Origin: an uncultured Clostridia bacterium
GTDB lineage: Bacteria > Bacillota > Clostridia > Christensenellales > Aristaeellaceae
Reading direction: 5' to 3'
Assembly: GCA_934647235.1 (NCBI GenBank)
Contig: CAKUFG010000032.1
Span: 1 to 23,310, forward strand
DNA: 23,310 bases
The translations under genes and the position numbers were made by a program. Below are positions 1 to 5,588 of this stretch, piece by piece; position 1 is the first letter of the stretch; each line of letters starts with the position of its first letter. The notes under the pieces are model-generated. The model worked only from the letters and a program-made list of their open reading frames with translations, was not told the origin of the DNA and ran no database searches.

Positions 1-10
1 AGGTGATCAT
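1..10 (-). CDS. 5' end of next phage gene (partial)
   Basis: Read on the minus strand, an AGGAGG motif at 18-23 stands 7 bases before an ATG at 8-10, and the frame continues out of the window. Only three codons are visible, so no product can be named. The position directly downstream of the tail-protein gene suggests the next gene of a phage tail module, but this is inference from order alone. Confidence 0.4.
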
Positions 11-43
11 GACCAGAACCTCCTATATAATATGAAGGGATCC

Positions 44-66
44 CCGCACAGCGCTGTGCTGTGCGG
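44..66 (-). other. Hairpin after the phage tail gene
   Basis: CCGCACAGC (44-52) and GCTGTGCGG (58-66) are perfect 9-bp arms around a 5-base loop. The hairpin lies between the tail-gene stop and the next ribosome binding site. No T-run follows on the minus strand, so it is more likely an attenuating or mRNA-stabilising hairpin than a full terminator. Confidence 0.5.
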
Positions 67-83
67 AGAGATAAAAAGGCAGA

Positions 84-533
84 TCAACCGCCCGTTGTAA
101 AGACCGGCTCGTACACGCTCTGCAGGAACGTCGCACCTTTCGCCGCAGTAAAGCCGTTTTCGTCCTCGTCCGCAACCGCCTGATACTGATTGTCGTGCGT
201 GCGGCGAATGGCCGTCCATTCGACTTCTCCGGTCTGGCGGGTAATGGACTTGCCTTCCTTCGTGGCGTAGTTTTCGGTCACGGGCTTGGCGCGCACCTTG
301 TACAGCCAGACGAAACGATACTTGTGGTTCGCCTTCTCGCTCTTGAAGCCCACCGCGAAATAGGGCGGCTTGTCGGTCGAAGAGCGGATCAGCACGCCAT
401 TGGAGTCGATCTTGTTGGCGAAGATCATCTCCTGAATGATCAGCGGAAGATCAGCCATTTTTGTTTTAAACGACAGCTCGGGGTCGGGATACAGAACATC
501 AAATTCCGCATAGCGATAGGTAAAGAAGACCTT
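84..533 (-). pseudogene. Phage major tail protein, C-terminal part (phi13-type), interrupted
   Basis: The frame is open from 533 down to the stop at 84 (149 codons) and its protein resembles the C-terminal part of phi13-type major tail (tube) proteins. The recognisable stretch includes KPPYFAVGF, YRFVWLYKV, TKEGKSITRQTGEVEWT and AVADEDENG. The ATG at 456-458 is internal: coding continues upstream through FFTYRYAEFDVLYPDPE to an in-frame TAA at 534-536, exactly where group II intron sequence begins. I read this as the 3' exon of a tail gene split by the intron. No recognisable 5' exon lies upstream in the window, so the gene is probably non-functional. The family call rests on motif memory, not a search. 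Confidence 0.6.
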
Positions 534-535
534 TT

Positions 536-569
536 ACGCTGACAGTCTTTCGGCTTCATGTGTCAGCGC
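536..569 (-). other. Candidate group II intron domain VI stem
   Basis: ACGCTGACA (536-544) and TGTCAGCGC (561-569) pair over 9 positions with one wobble. The stem lies 3' of domain V and just before the tail exon resumes, where domain VI with its branch-point A is expected. The linker to domain V (about 25 bases) is longer than usual, so the assignment is tentative. Confidence 0.4.
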
Positions 570-594
570 AGTCAGGCTCTTTTTCCCCCGCTTC

Positions 595-628
595 ACACCG
601 TACGTGCGCCTTTCAGCGCATACGGCGT
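595..628 (-). ncRNA. Group II intron domain V
   Basis: On the minus strand this 34-base segment folds as the conserved domain V hairpin: a basal CCGTA/TACGG helix, a two-base CG bulge, a TGCGC/GCGCA upper helix and a GAAA tetraloop. The catalytic triad position reads CGC, a known variant of AGC. This is the most conserved part of group II introns and fixes both the identity and the strand of the element. Confidence 0.85.
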
Positions 629-643
629 TCCATCAGTACAGAC

Positions 644-1246
644 TCACGTGTGCCGTAACTTTTTCCTGAGTTCCGCGATTTTCCTTTGTGCTTTGGGCGG
701 CATGTGCGAGTAATCAGCAGAAGAGTTATTTACAAGACGATAGCAGGCAGCATCCAGCGACATCAGATTGTTGACACGGTTTACATCTTTCAGGGGAAGA
801 AAAGGATTGATCCTTTGCGTACACGGCATCCTGTCTATCAGCCATGCTCCGCAGATCCGGCATTTCAGTCTATCACGATTCAGGGCGTACGCCCGATTCA
901 TGTAGTACTCAAAATTGTTCTTCGGGTCAACGCGACCGAAAATGACGGTATTTTCCGGGCCTATGGAAAGCTCGTCCAACCGCGCGTTCTGCCGTTTTTT
1001 CTTCGTCCTGTCGAAATGTATCTGCCGTCCCGTTTCGCTGTAGGGCGTTTCATCCTGATTGTGATAAAGCGTCTTTTCCCATTTTGCGAAGCCGAGATCG
1101 GTGACGCCCACCCATAAATCTTTATATGGGATTGCAACAATCTTTGCCTTATGCTTGCTGTGAATGCTGGGCAGAGTAGAGGTTTTGTTCGCCGGTATCC
1201 ATTTGACGCTGTATTTCTTCAGCCTCTTGTGGACGGCATGCTGCAA
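644..1246 (-). pseudogene. Group II intron-encoded maturase, C-terminal fragment
   Basis: This 200-codon frame encodes the C-terminal part (maturase X-like and HNH-like DNA-binding/endonuclease region) of a group II intron protein. Hallmarks are the KHKAK-IPYKDLWVGVTDLGFAKWE block, QDETPYSETGR, and RAYALNRDRLKCRICGAWL with a CxxC zinc-ribbon-like pair. The whole RT domain with its YxDD motif is missing; full-length proteins of this type are usually more than 400 residues. The ATG at 1246 lacks a ribosome binding site, and the frame stays open upstream to about 1411, so this is a truncated relic. It ends just before domain V, as expected for a domain IV-encoded protein. Confidence 0.7.
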
Positions 1247-1494
1247 ATATTGCCGATATCGCTTGAATACATCTGCAGCCGGTAATGCGCAAAAAGGTAC
1301 TTTGTCATCGATACGACGACCGGCGCGATCATTTTCTGGCTGCCATCTACCGCTGTATTCGGCTGCGGCGCAATGCCATCTGAGCAGTTCTCGATCTCCA
1401 GCTGTGTGTTCTCATAAATATCATTTTCTCTTGCAATGGGAACAGAACTTCTGACAAGTTCAGCGTCTTTACATTCCTTCAGGCACACGCGCAT
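1219..1494 (-). CDS. Unidentified small gene, 3' end probably disrupted
   Basis: CAGGAGGTAAA directly precedes an ATG at 1492-1494, a strong translation start, so this site (MRVCLKECKDAEL...) was chosen over the upstream ATG at 1545. The 91-residue product has an acidic middle (RENDIYENTQLEIEN) and no family I recognise. Its last roughly 50 codons overlap the frame of the maturase relic, so the natural C-terminus was probably replaced when the intron remnant joined here. It lies head-to-head with the S24 repressor gene and has its own TTGACA promoter at 1548-1576, a layout where phages and conjugative elements often place a cro-like or SOS-controlled gene. That role is only a positional inference. 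Confidence 0.4.
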   Translation of the reverse strand: MRVCLKECKDAELVRSSVPIARENDIYENTQLEIENCSDGIAPQPNTAVDGSQKMIAPVVVSMTKYLFAHYRLQMYSSDIGNICSMPSTRG

Positions 1495-1502
1495 TTTACC
1501 TC

Positions 1503-1514
1503 CTGTACCATGGT
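1503..1514. repeat. 12-bp perfect palindrome
   Basis: GTACCATGGTAC is a perfect 12-bp palindrome directly upstream of the ribosome binding site of the small minus-strand gene. It lies in the 5' untranslated region of that gene and could be an operator or a short hairpin; nothing in the sequence decides. Confidence 0.4.
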
Positions 1515-1547
1515 ACTCCCAGCTCTTGCGTTCTTTGCTTTGCATTT

Positions 1548-1576
1548 ATTCTACAGGGGATTATACGCTGTGTCAA
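1548..1576 (-). promoter_or_regulatory. Sigma-A-type promoter, leftward
   Basis: On the minus strand TTGACA (1571-1576) is followed after exactly 17 bases by TAGAAT (1548-1553). The start point would lie near 1541, about 50 bases before the ATG at 1494. A TATAAT (1559-1564) also sits inside the spacer. Confidence 0.65.
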
Positions 1577-1632
1577 GCACAAATCATGCTTTATGTGATA
1601 TTTTGATATTGCATTTCGCAACACATTGTGCT
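1576..1632. promoter_or_regulatory. Candidate operators between the divergent promoters
   Basis: AGCACAA (1576-1582) and its inverted copy TTGTGCT (1626-1632) touch the leftward -35 and the rightward -10 element respectively. A TTGC-N5-GCAA repeat (1609-1621) covers the rightward -35. Paired sites on two facing promoters are what an autoregulated CI/LexA-like repressor normally uses, and such a gene starts at 1721. Binding by that protein is inferred. Confidence 0.45.
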
Positions 1633-1637
1633 ATTAT
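1609..1637 (+). promoter_or_regulatory. Promoter of the repressor-polymerase operon
   Basis: TTGCAT (1609-1614) and TATTAT (1632-1637) are 17 bases apart. The predicted start near 1644 gives a leader of about 75 bases before the repressor gene. Confidence 0.6.
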
Positions 1638-1720
1638 AAAAACAACAGAGGATACTGCTGCGATTCTTGAACGCTGAGCATTCTGCCCAGGCAGCAGCAA
1701 TCCCGCCCTCAGGAGGTACG

Positions 1721-2557
1721 ATGATGACCATCAGCAGATTACCGAGCTCCCCGGCTGAGCCAAAAGCCGCGTATGCCTTTGGCGATGTAATCCGCAAATA
1801 CCGCATCCGCGCAAAATACAATCAGCGGGAGCTTGCAAAGCTCATGGGGGTAAACCAGAATAGTATCTGCAACTGGGAGACAGACAAGCGGCTACCGGAT
1901 GCGCAGACTCTGCGCAGGCTCTGCATGCTTCTGGATATCCCGTTATATGAGTTCTTCGGCATGGAGGACAGGCACAGCGGACTGTCCGAGCATGAGCAGC
2001 GCCTTCTGGACTTTTACCGTTCTTTGGATGATAATGGAAAGGAAGACCTCGAGACCTTTGCGGAAGCCATGAGCGGCAATGTTCACAAACGGAAGCTCCG
2101 CATGGCGCTGGAGCGGATGAACAGCGTAAAGGATCTTGGACGCGCAGCGGCCGCAGGCGACGGCGCCGATTGGGAGGACCATCCCGAGAGCGAAGCATGC
2201 GTTCTTTATAACAGCCATGCAGTTTCCGAAGCTGATGAGATCATCACGGTCTGCGGACAGAGCATGGAGCCGCAGTTTCATGATGGCGACAAGGTTTTGG
2301 TGCAGTACTGCTCAGAGCTTAACTACGGTGATATTGGCATTTTCTATGTTCCCGGCATGGGCGGCGTGATCAAGCAGGTGGCCCATGATCGTCTGCACTC
2401 GCTGAACCCGGATTATGACGATATCTTTCCCTATGAAGATGGCGCAAAGGTCATTGGACGGGTGCTGGGAAAGATCACGGCGGAAATGGTTCCCGATACG
2501 GCAGATCGGGCGCTTTATCTGGAAGCGCGTGAAAGCCGCCGAGGAGAGTTCTTATGA
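1721..2557 (+). CDS. XRE-type repressor with S24 (LexA/CI-like) autoprotease domain
   Basis: A DNA-damage-responsive repressor of the LexA/CI/HdiR class, 278 residues. The start was chosen because AGGAGG (1711-1716) stands just before ATGATG at 1721-1726; the second ATG is equally possible. Residues about 19-80 form an XRE helix-turn-helix (NQRELAKLMGVNQNSICNWE). The C-terminal half is a peptidase S24 domain: the nucleophile is Ser181 in GQSMEPQFHDGDKVLV and the general base is Lys218 in GGVIKQVAHDR. An Ala-Gly pair in RAAAAGDGADW (Ala145-Gly146) fits the self-cleavage site. RecA filaments would trigger cleavage and derepress the operon, which includes this gene. The stop overlaps the next start (ATGA), so the genes are translationally coupled. 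Confidence 0.88.
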   Translation: MMTISRLPSSPAEPKAAYAFGDVIRKYRIRAKYNQRELAKLMGVNQNSICNWETDKRLPDAQTLRRLCMLLDIPLYEFFGMEDRHSGLSEHEQRLLDFYRSLDDNGKEDLETFAEAMSGNVHKRKLRMALERMNSVKDLGRAAAAGDGADWEDHPESEACVLYNSHAVSEADEIITVCGQSMEPQFHDGDKVLVQYCSELNYGDIGIFYVPGMGGVIKQVAHDRLHSLNPDYDDIFPYEDGAKVIGRVLGKITAEMVPDTADRALYLEARESRRGEFL

Positions 2558-2868
2558 AAGGTGTAAAATCGTTAAAAGCACAGCGCTCTCCGCATATGGA
2601 GCGTATCTATGTGAAAGTCAATTCTGATTTTGACGCTACGGGTTATATGCAGCCGCGCTCCATTACCTGGGCGGATGGCAGAACCTTCAAGATTGACGCC
2701 ATCAAGGATTATCGCCCGGCGGCATGCTACCGGCAGGGGGCGGAGGGTTCCTGCTATACGGTGATGATCAAAGGCCAGGAACGCCGCCTGTTCTTTGAAT
2801 GGACAAACGCATCCTTTGCCAGCCAGGTCGCCCGCTGGTACGTTGAAGCCGCGGCAGAAGCAAACTGA
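2554..2868 (+). CDS. Unknown small protein of the Y-polymerase operon
   Basis: 104 residues, start ATG overlapping the repressor stop by 4 bases. I do not recognise a named domain. The protein looks like a compact mixed or beta-rich fold with conserved-looking blocks (MERIYVKVNSDFDATGYMQPRSI, ITWADGRTFKIDAIKDYRP, CYTVMIKGQERRLFFEW) and a tryptophan-rich end (ARWYVE). It has no signal peptide or membrane segment. Its place between a self-cleaving repressor and a UmuC-like polymerase suggests an accessory factor for translesion synthesis, in the position UmuD or ImuA occupies elsewhere, but it has no similarity to UmuD that I can see. Function is inferred from context only. Confidence 0.75.
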   Translation: MKGVKSLKAQRSPHMERIYVKVNSDFDATGYMQPRSITWADGRTFKIDAIKDYRPAACYRQGAEGSCYTVMIKGQERRLFFEWTNASFASQVARWYVEAAAEAN

Positions 2869-2896
2869 TTGATAAAAAGAAGGAGGAAAGGTACGC

Positions 2897-4453
2897 ATGG
2901 CGGAAAAGGTTCGGCAGTATGTGGCCATCGACGCCAAGAGCTTTTACGCCAGCGTGGAATGCGTAGAGCGTCATCTGAATCCACTGACGACCAATCTGGT
3001 CGTCGCCGACGAGAGCCGGACGGAAAAGACCATCTGCCTGGCCGTATCGCCTTCCCTGAAAGCCCACGGCATTCCCGGCCGGGCGCGGCTGTTTGAGGTG
3101 ATCCAGCGTGTGGAGCAGGTCAACCAGAAAAGGCTGAATGCAGGCATCCGTGCCGGGGCGATACAGCGCAATCCGGAAACGCAAAAGTATCAGTTCTCCG
3201 CTGCCTCTTTTGACGCGGAAGCCATAGAAAAAGACCCGACGCTGGAGATTTCCTACATTGTCGCTCCGCCAAGGATGCGCCTGTATGAAGAATACAGCAG
3301 CCGGATCTATGCTACCTATTTGAAATATGTTTCGTCAGAAGACATCATCGTCTATTCCATCGACGAGGTTTTTATTGATGTGACGAATTACCTGCGTACC
3401 TACGGCATGACGGCGCACGAGCTGACCATGACGATGGTGCGCGACGTTTTGTACAATACCGGCATCACGGCGACGGCGGGCATTGGCACCAATCTTTTTC
3501 TCGCCAAGATCGCCATGGATATCGAGGCCAAGAAATCCAAGCCCGACAGGGACGGCGTGCGCATTGCGGCGCTTGATGAAACAACCTTTCGGGAAAAGCT
3601 CTGGACGCACCGCCCGCTGACGGATTTCTGGCGCATCGGCAGAGGCATATCCAAAAAGCTCGAAGCGATGCGCCTTTATACCCTGGGCGACGTGGCGCGG
3701 GCCTCGCTCGATCCAATCAGCGAAGACAAGCTGTATAAAACCTTTGGGGTCAACGCGGAGCTGATTATCGACCACGCATGGGGCTGGGAGCCGGTGACGG
3801 TAGCGGATATCAAGGAGTATCGTCCGTCCACCAGCAGCATTTCCTCCGGGCAGGTATTGCAGTGCCCCTATGATTTTGAGAAGGGGCGACTGATTGTCCG
3901 CGAAATGACGGAGTTGCTGGTGCTGGATCTGGTTCGAAAGCATGTGGTCACGAAGCAGATTGTGCTGGATGTTGGGTACGACCGCGAAAGCCTGGAGGGT
4001 GATCGCGGCAAAAAATACAATGGGCCTGTGGTGATGGACCCCTATGGGCGCAAAATTCCCAAGCCCGCCCATGGCACCGGGAACCTCGCGCGCTATACCA
4101 GCTCCACCCAAGCCATCATGGACGCTGTCCTGGATGTATATGATCATGTGGTTCACAAGGACATGCTGATCCGCCGCGTATACATCACGGCCTGCGATCT
4201 GGTTTCAGAAACGGAAATCCCGGAGGATAAGCCCGAGCAGCTGGACATGTTCACAGATTATGAGGCGGTGAAGCAGGAAGAGGAAGCCCGGCAGCTTGCC
4301 GAAGAAAAGGAGCGCAGGCTGCAGCGCGTCACCCTTGCCATTCAGGATAAATTTGGAAAGAACGCCATGCTCAAGGGCATGAACCTGCTTGAAGGCGGCA
4401 CCACCATCGAGCGAAACGGCCAGATCGGCGGCCATAAGGCAGGTGACGAATAA
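2897..4453 (+). CDS. Y-family DNA polymerase, UmuC-like
   Basis: An error-prone translesion polymerase, 518 residues, with a strong ribosome binding site (AAGGAGGAAAG, 8 bases before ATG). The palm carries the catalytic carboxylates: Asp12 in YVAIDAKSFYASVE and Asp156-Glu157 in the YSIDEVFIDV motif. Between them is the insertion typical of Bacillota UmuC-like proteins. The helix-hairpin region (KIAMDIEAKKSKPD...WRIGRGISKKLEAM) and little-finger domain follow. EQLDMF (447-452) matches the beta-clamp-binding pentapeptide QLxLF, which would recruit the enzyme to stalled forks. The tail after it is charged and probably coiled coil (residues about 455-480). It is longer than E. coli UmuC (about 420). 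The stop overlaps the YolD-like start by one base. Confidence 0.93.
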   Translation: MAEKVRQYVAIDAKSFYASVECVERHLNPLTTNLVVADESRTEKTICLAVSPSLKAHGIPGRARLFEVIQRVEQVNQKRLNAGIRAGAIQRNPETQKYQFSAASFDAEAIEKDPTLEISYIVAPPRMRLYEEYSSRIYATYLKYVSSEDIIVYSIDEVFIDVTNYLRTYGMTAHELTMTMVRDVLYNTGITATAGIGTNLFLAKIAMDIEAKKSKPDRDGVRIAALDETTFREKLWTHRPLTDFWRIGRGISKKLEAMRLYTLGDVARASLDPISEDKLYKTFGVNAELIIDHAWGWEPVTVADIKEYRPSTSSISSGQVLQCPYDFEKGRLIVREMTELLVLDLVRKHVVTKQIVLDVGYDRESLEGDRGKKYNGPVVMDPYGRKIPKPAHGTGNLARYTSSTQAIMDAVLDVYDHVVHKDMLIRRVYITACDLVSETEIPEDKPEQLDMFTDYEAVKQEEEARQLAEEKERRLQRVTLAIQDKFGKNAMLKGMNLLEGGTTIERNGQIGGHKAGDE

Positions 4454-4914
4454 TGCCAGAACAGAAGAACCTTTACGCTGACATCCTGGCGCTTCCGCAC
4501 CACCAGGCGGAAAACCGTCCGCACATGAGCATGCACGACCGCGCGGCACAGTTTTCACCCTTTGCGGCGCTCACCGGCTTCGACGGCGTGATTGCGGAAA
4601 CTGGCAGAATGACAGACCGGAAAATCGAACTGTCCGAAAGTCAGAAGCTCCTGCTGGATCAGAAGCTGACGCTGATTGACGAGGTGATCCAGGATGGATA
4701 CCATCCTGTGATGACGGTAGTATACTTCGTGCCGGATGCGCTGAAAGCGGGAGGTTCCTATCAAGAATTCATAGGAAAGGTGCGGCAGGTTGAGCCCATT
4801 GAGCGAAAGCTTGTTTTTCTTGCGGCAAATGCACGCTCCGGCGGCAAAGAGATAGGCATAGACAGCATCCTTGAAATCCATGGAGAATTGGTGGATGATA
4901 TGGATGAGGTATGA
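4453..4914 (+). CDS. YolD-like protein
   Basis: 153 residues. The N-terminus is diagnostic of YolD-like proteins: LYADILALPHHQAENRPHMSM followed by DRAAQFSPFAALTGFDGVI, then an acidic helical region (TDRKIELSESQKLLLDQKL) and a beta-rich end (VMTVVYFVPDALKAGGSY, IERKLVFLAANA, ILEIHGELVDD). Family members almost always sit next to UvrX/UmuC-type polymerases and are proposed to be UmuD-like partners; direct biochemical data are thin. The start codon overlaps the polymerase stop (TAATG), so the two are translated together. This is the last clear gene of the cassette. Confidence 0.88.
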   Translation: MPEQKNLYADILALPHHQAENRPHMSMHDRAAQFSPFAALTGFDGVIAETGRMTDRKIELSESQKLLLDQKLTLIDEVIQDGYHPVMTVVYFVPDALKAGGSYQEFIGKVRQVEPIERKLVFLAANARSGGKEIGIDSILEIHGELVDDMDEV

Positions 4915-4926
4915 TTGTAGGAGGTA

Positions 4927-5049
4927 ATGGATGAAAAAGAAGACGTAACTCGTACAGTTTTGTGGTGGGTTAGGGCAAAATCACATTTGCTTATTATGTA
5001 TTGCATGTTTCACTTTATATTACCTCCTGTTAGTTTATGGTGCAGTTAG
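4927..5049 (+). CDS. Possible 40-residue ORF after the YolD-like gene
   Basis: A perfect TAGGAGGT (4918-4925) lies immediately after the YolD-like stop. An ATG at 4927 opens a 40-codon frame (MDEKEDVTRTVLWWVRAKSH...) with a hydrophobic end that could span a membrane, but the ribosome binding site is only 1-2 bases away. The better-spaced ATG at 4931 gives only five codons. This may be a genuine small protein or the stub of a deleted fifth operon gene. No family recognised. Confidence 0.3.
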   Translation: MDEKEDVTRTVLWWVRAKSHLLIMYCMFHFILPPVSLWCS

Positions 5050-5164
5050 CAGAATGCGTCTTTATTCTGCCAGCTTTTGCTTGTAACCCTATATTTTACT
5101 GAACTGCTCGCATAGCGAGTGAGCCTTGTTATACAAATAGGGCTGATGGCGAAATTTACCATCA
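5049..5164. other. Gene-free segment with a series of hairpins
   Basis: No convincing gene lies between 5050 and 5180. The segment holds four complementary pairs: GCAGAAT/ATTCTGC (5049-5055, 5064-5070), CCCTAT/ATAGGG (5087-5092, 5137-5142) enclosing CTCGC-ATA-GCGAG (5107-5119), and TGATGG/CCATCA (5144-5149, 5159-5164). A multi-stem RNA or a decayed element end would both fit. There is no T-run to make it a clear terminator. Confidence 0.35.
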
Positions 5165-5179
5165 TTCTCATTTTAGTAA

Positions 5180-5503
5180 TTATAAATCAATGCTCAGAAG
5201 CGTTTTCACCGGCAATTCGACCAAAAACCATACAAAATCGATAAAGATGGAAATTGGATGGTTGTCGACGAAGAAATCATCGTTGTAAACTTTACCAGCA
5301 GCATATAGATTTTCAGTGGGCATACTGCTTTCTTTGAGTGCACGCGCCTTAAGATTCTCAACAGTGCCGCTGCACGCGAGAAACGAATATTCAACAAAAT
5401 AAGGAGCAGTTTCAACCACGATCATAGATCTGGCGGGTTTATTGAAGCTTTTATCAGCCCCCCTTTGTGCAGTTGCCTCTAAGGAGAACGTTTCAGATTT
5501 CAT
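5180..5503 (-). pseudogene. Relic of a fumarate-reductase-type flavoprotein C-terminus
   Basis: The 108-codon frame (ATG at 5501-5503, no clear ribosome binding site) reads like a degraded C-terminal segment of the fumarate/urocanate reductase superfamily. Its order DKSFNKPARSMIVVETAPYF - SGTVENLKA - ENLYAAGKVYNDDFF mirrors the family pattern (DFGKP...PPYY - GTxGGLKxN - GLYAAGEVxNGDFF). The FAD- and substrate-binding parts before this and the closing LTFGRIAGxNAA block after it are absent. It lies antisense and head-to-head with the intact homologue at 5589 but is too different to be a recent copy of it. Probably a non-functional leftover; a short expressed protein cannot be excluded. Confidence 0.5.
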
Positions 5504-5532
5504 CTTCTCTTTACCTTGTTCTTCTGCGATAC

Positions 5533-5541
5533 TGATATAAT
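5533..5541 (+). promoter_or_regulatory. Extended -10 promoter of the reductase gene
   Basis: TGATATAAT is an exact extended -10 box (TGn followed by TATAAT). No good -35 hexamer lies 16-18 bases upstream, as is usual for extended -10 promoters. The start near 5548 gives a leader of about 40 bases. Confidence 0.55.
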
Positions 5542-5550
5542 GATATCGAT

Positions 5551-5563
5551 ACGGGAAACCCGT
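5551..5563. promoter_or_regulatory. Inverted repeat in the reductase leader
   Basis: ACGGG-AAA-CCCGT is a perfect inverted repeat right after the predicted transcription start and before the ribosome binding site AAGGGG. It could be an operator, for instance for the response regulator encoded downstream, or a short leader hairpin. Confidence 0.4.
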
Positions 5564-5588
5564 GTTAAAAAAGAGAAGGGGAATGAAA

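Larger units (their letters stand above)
531..1411 (-). mobile_element. Group II intron remnant (5'-truncated)
   Basis: The minus strand carries the 3' part of a bacterial group II intron: the C-terminal part of an intron-encoded protein (644-1246), a textbook domain V (595-628) and a stem compatible with domain VI (536-569). The phage tail reading frame resumes immediately after. The upper limit is uncertain: the maturase frame stays open without a start up to a stop near 1411, and no reverse transcriptase catalytic motif (YADD) is seen, so the ribozyme 5' domains and the RT domain appear lost. Such a remnant could not splice in cis or retrohome unaided. Confidence 0.7.

Noticed and set aside
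533..4483. Shared 12-mer TTTACGCTGACA at 533-544 and 4472-4483, considered as an element junction or attachment core
   Set aside because: Repeats of this length are expected by chance in 23 kb, the flanks do not match, and one copy belongs to the intron domain VI stem while the other is inside the YolD-like coding sequence.
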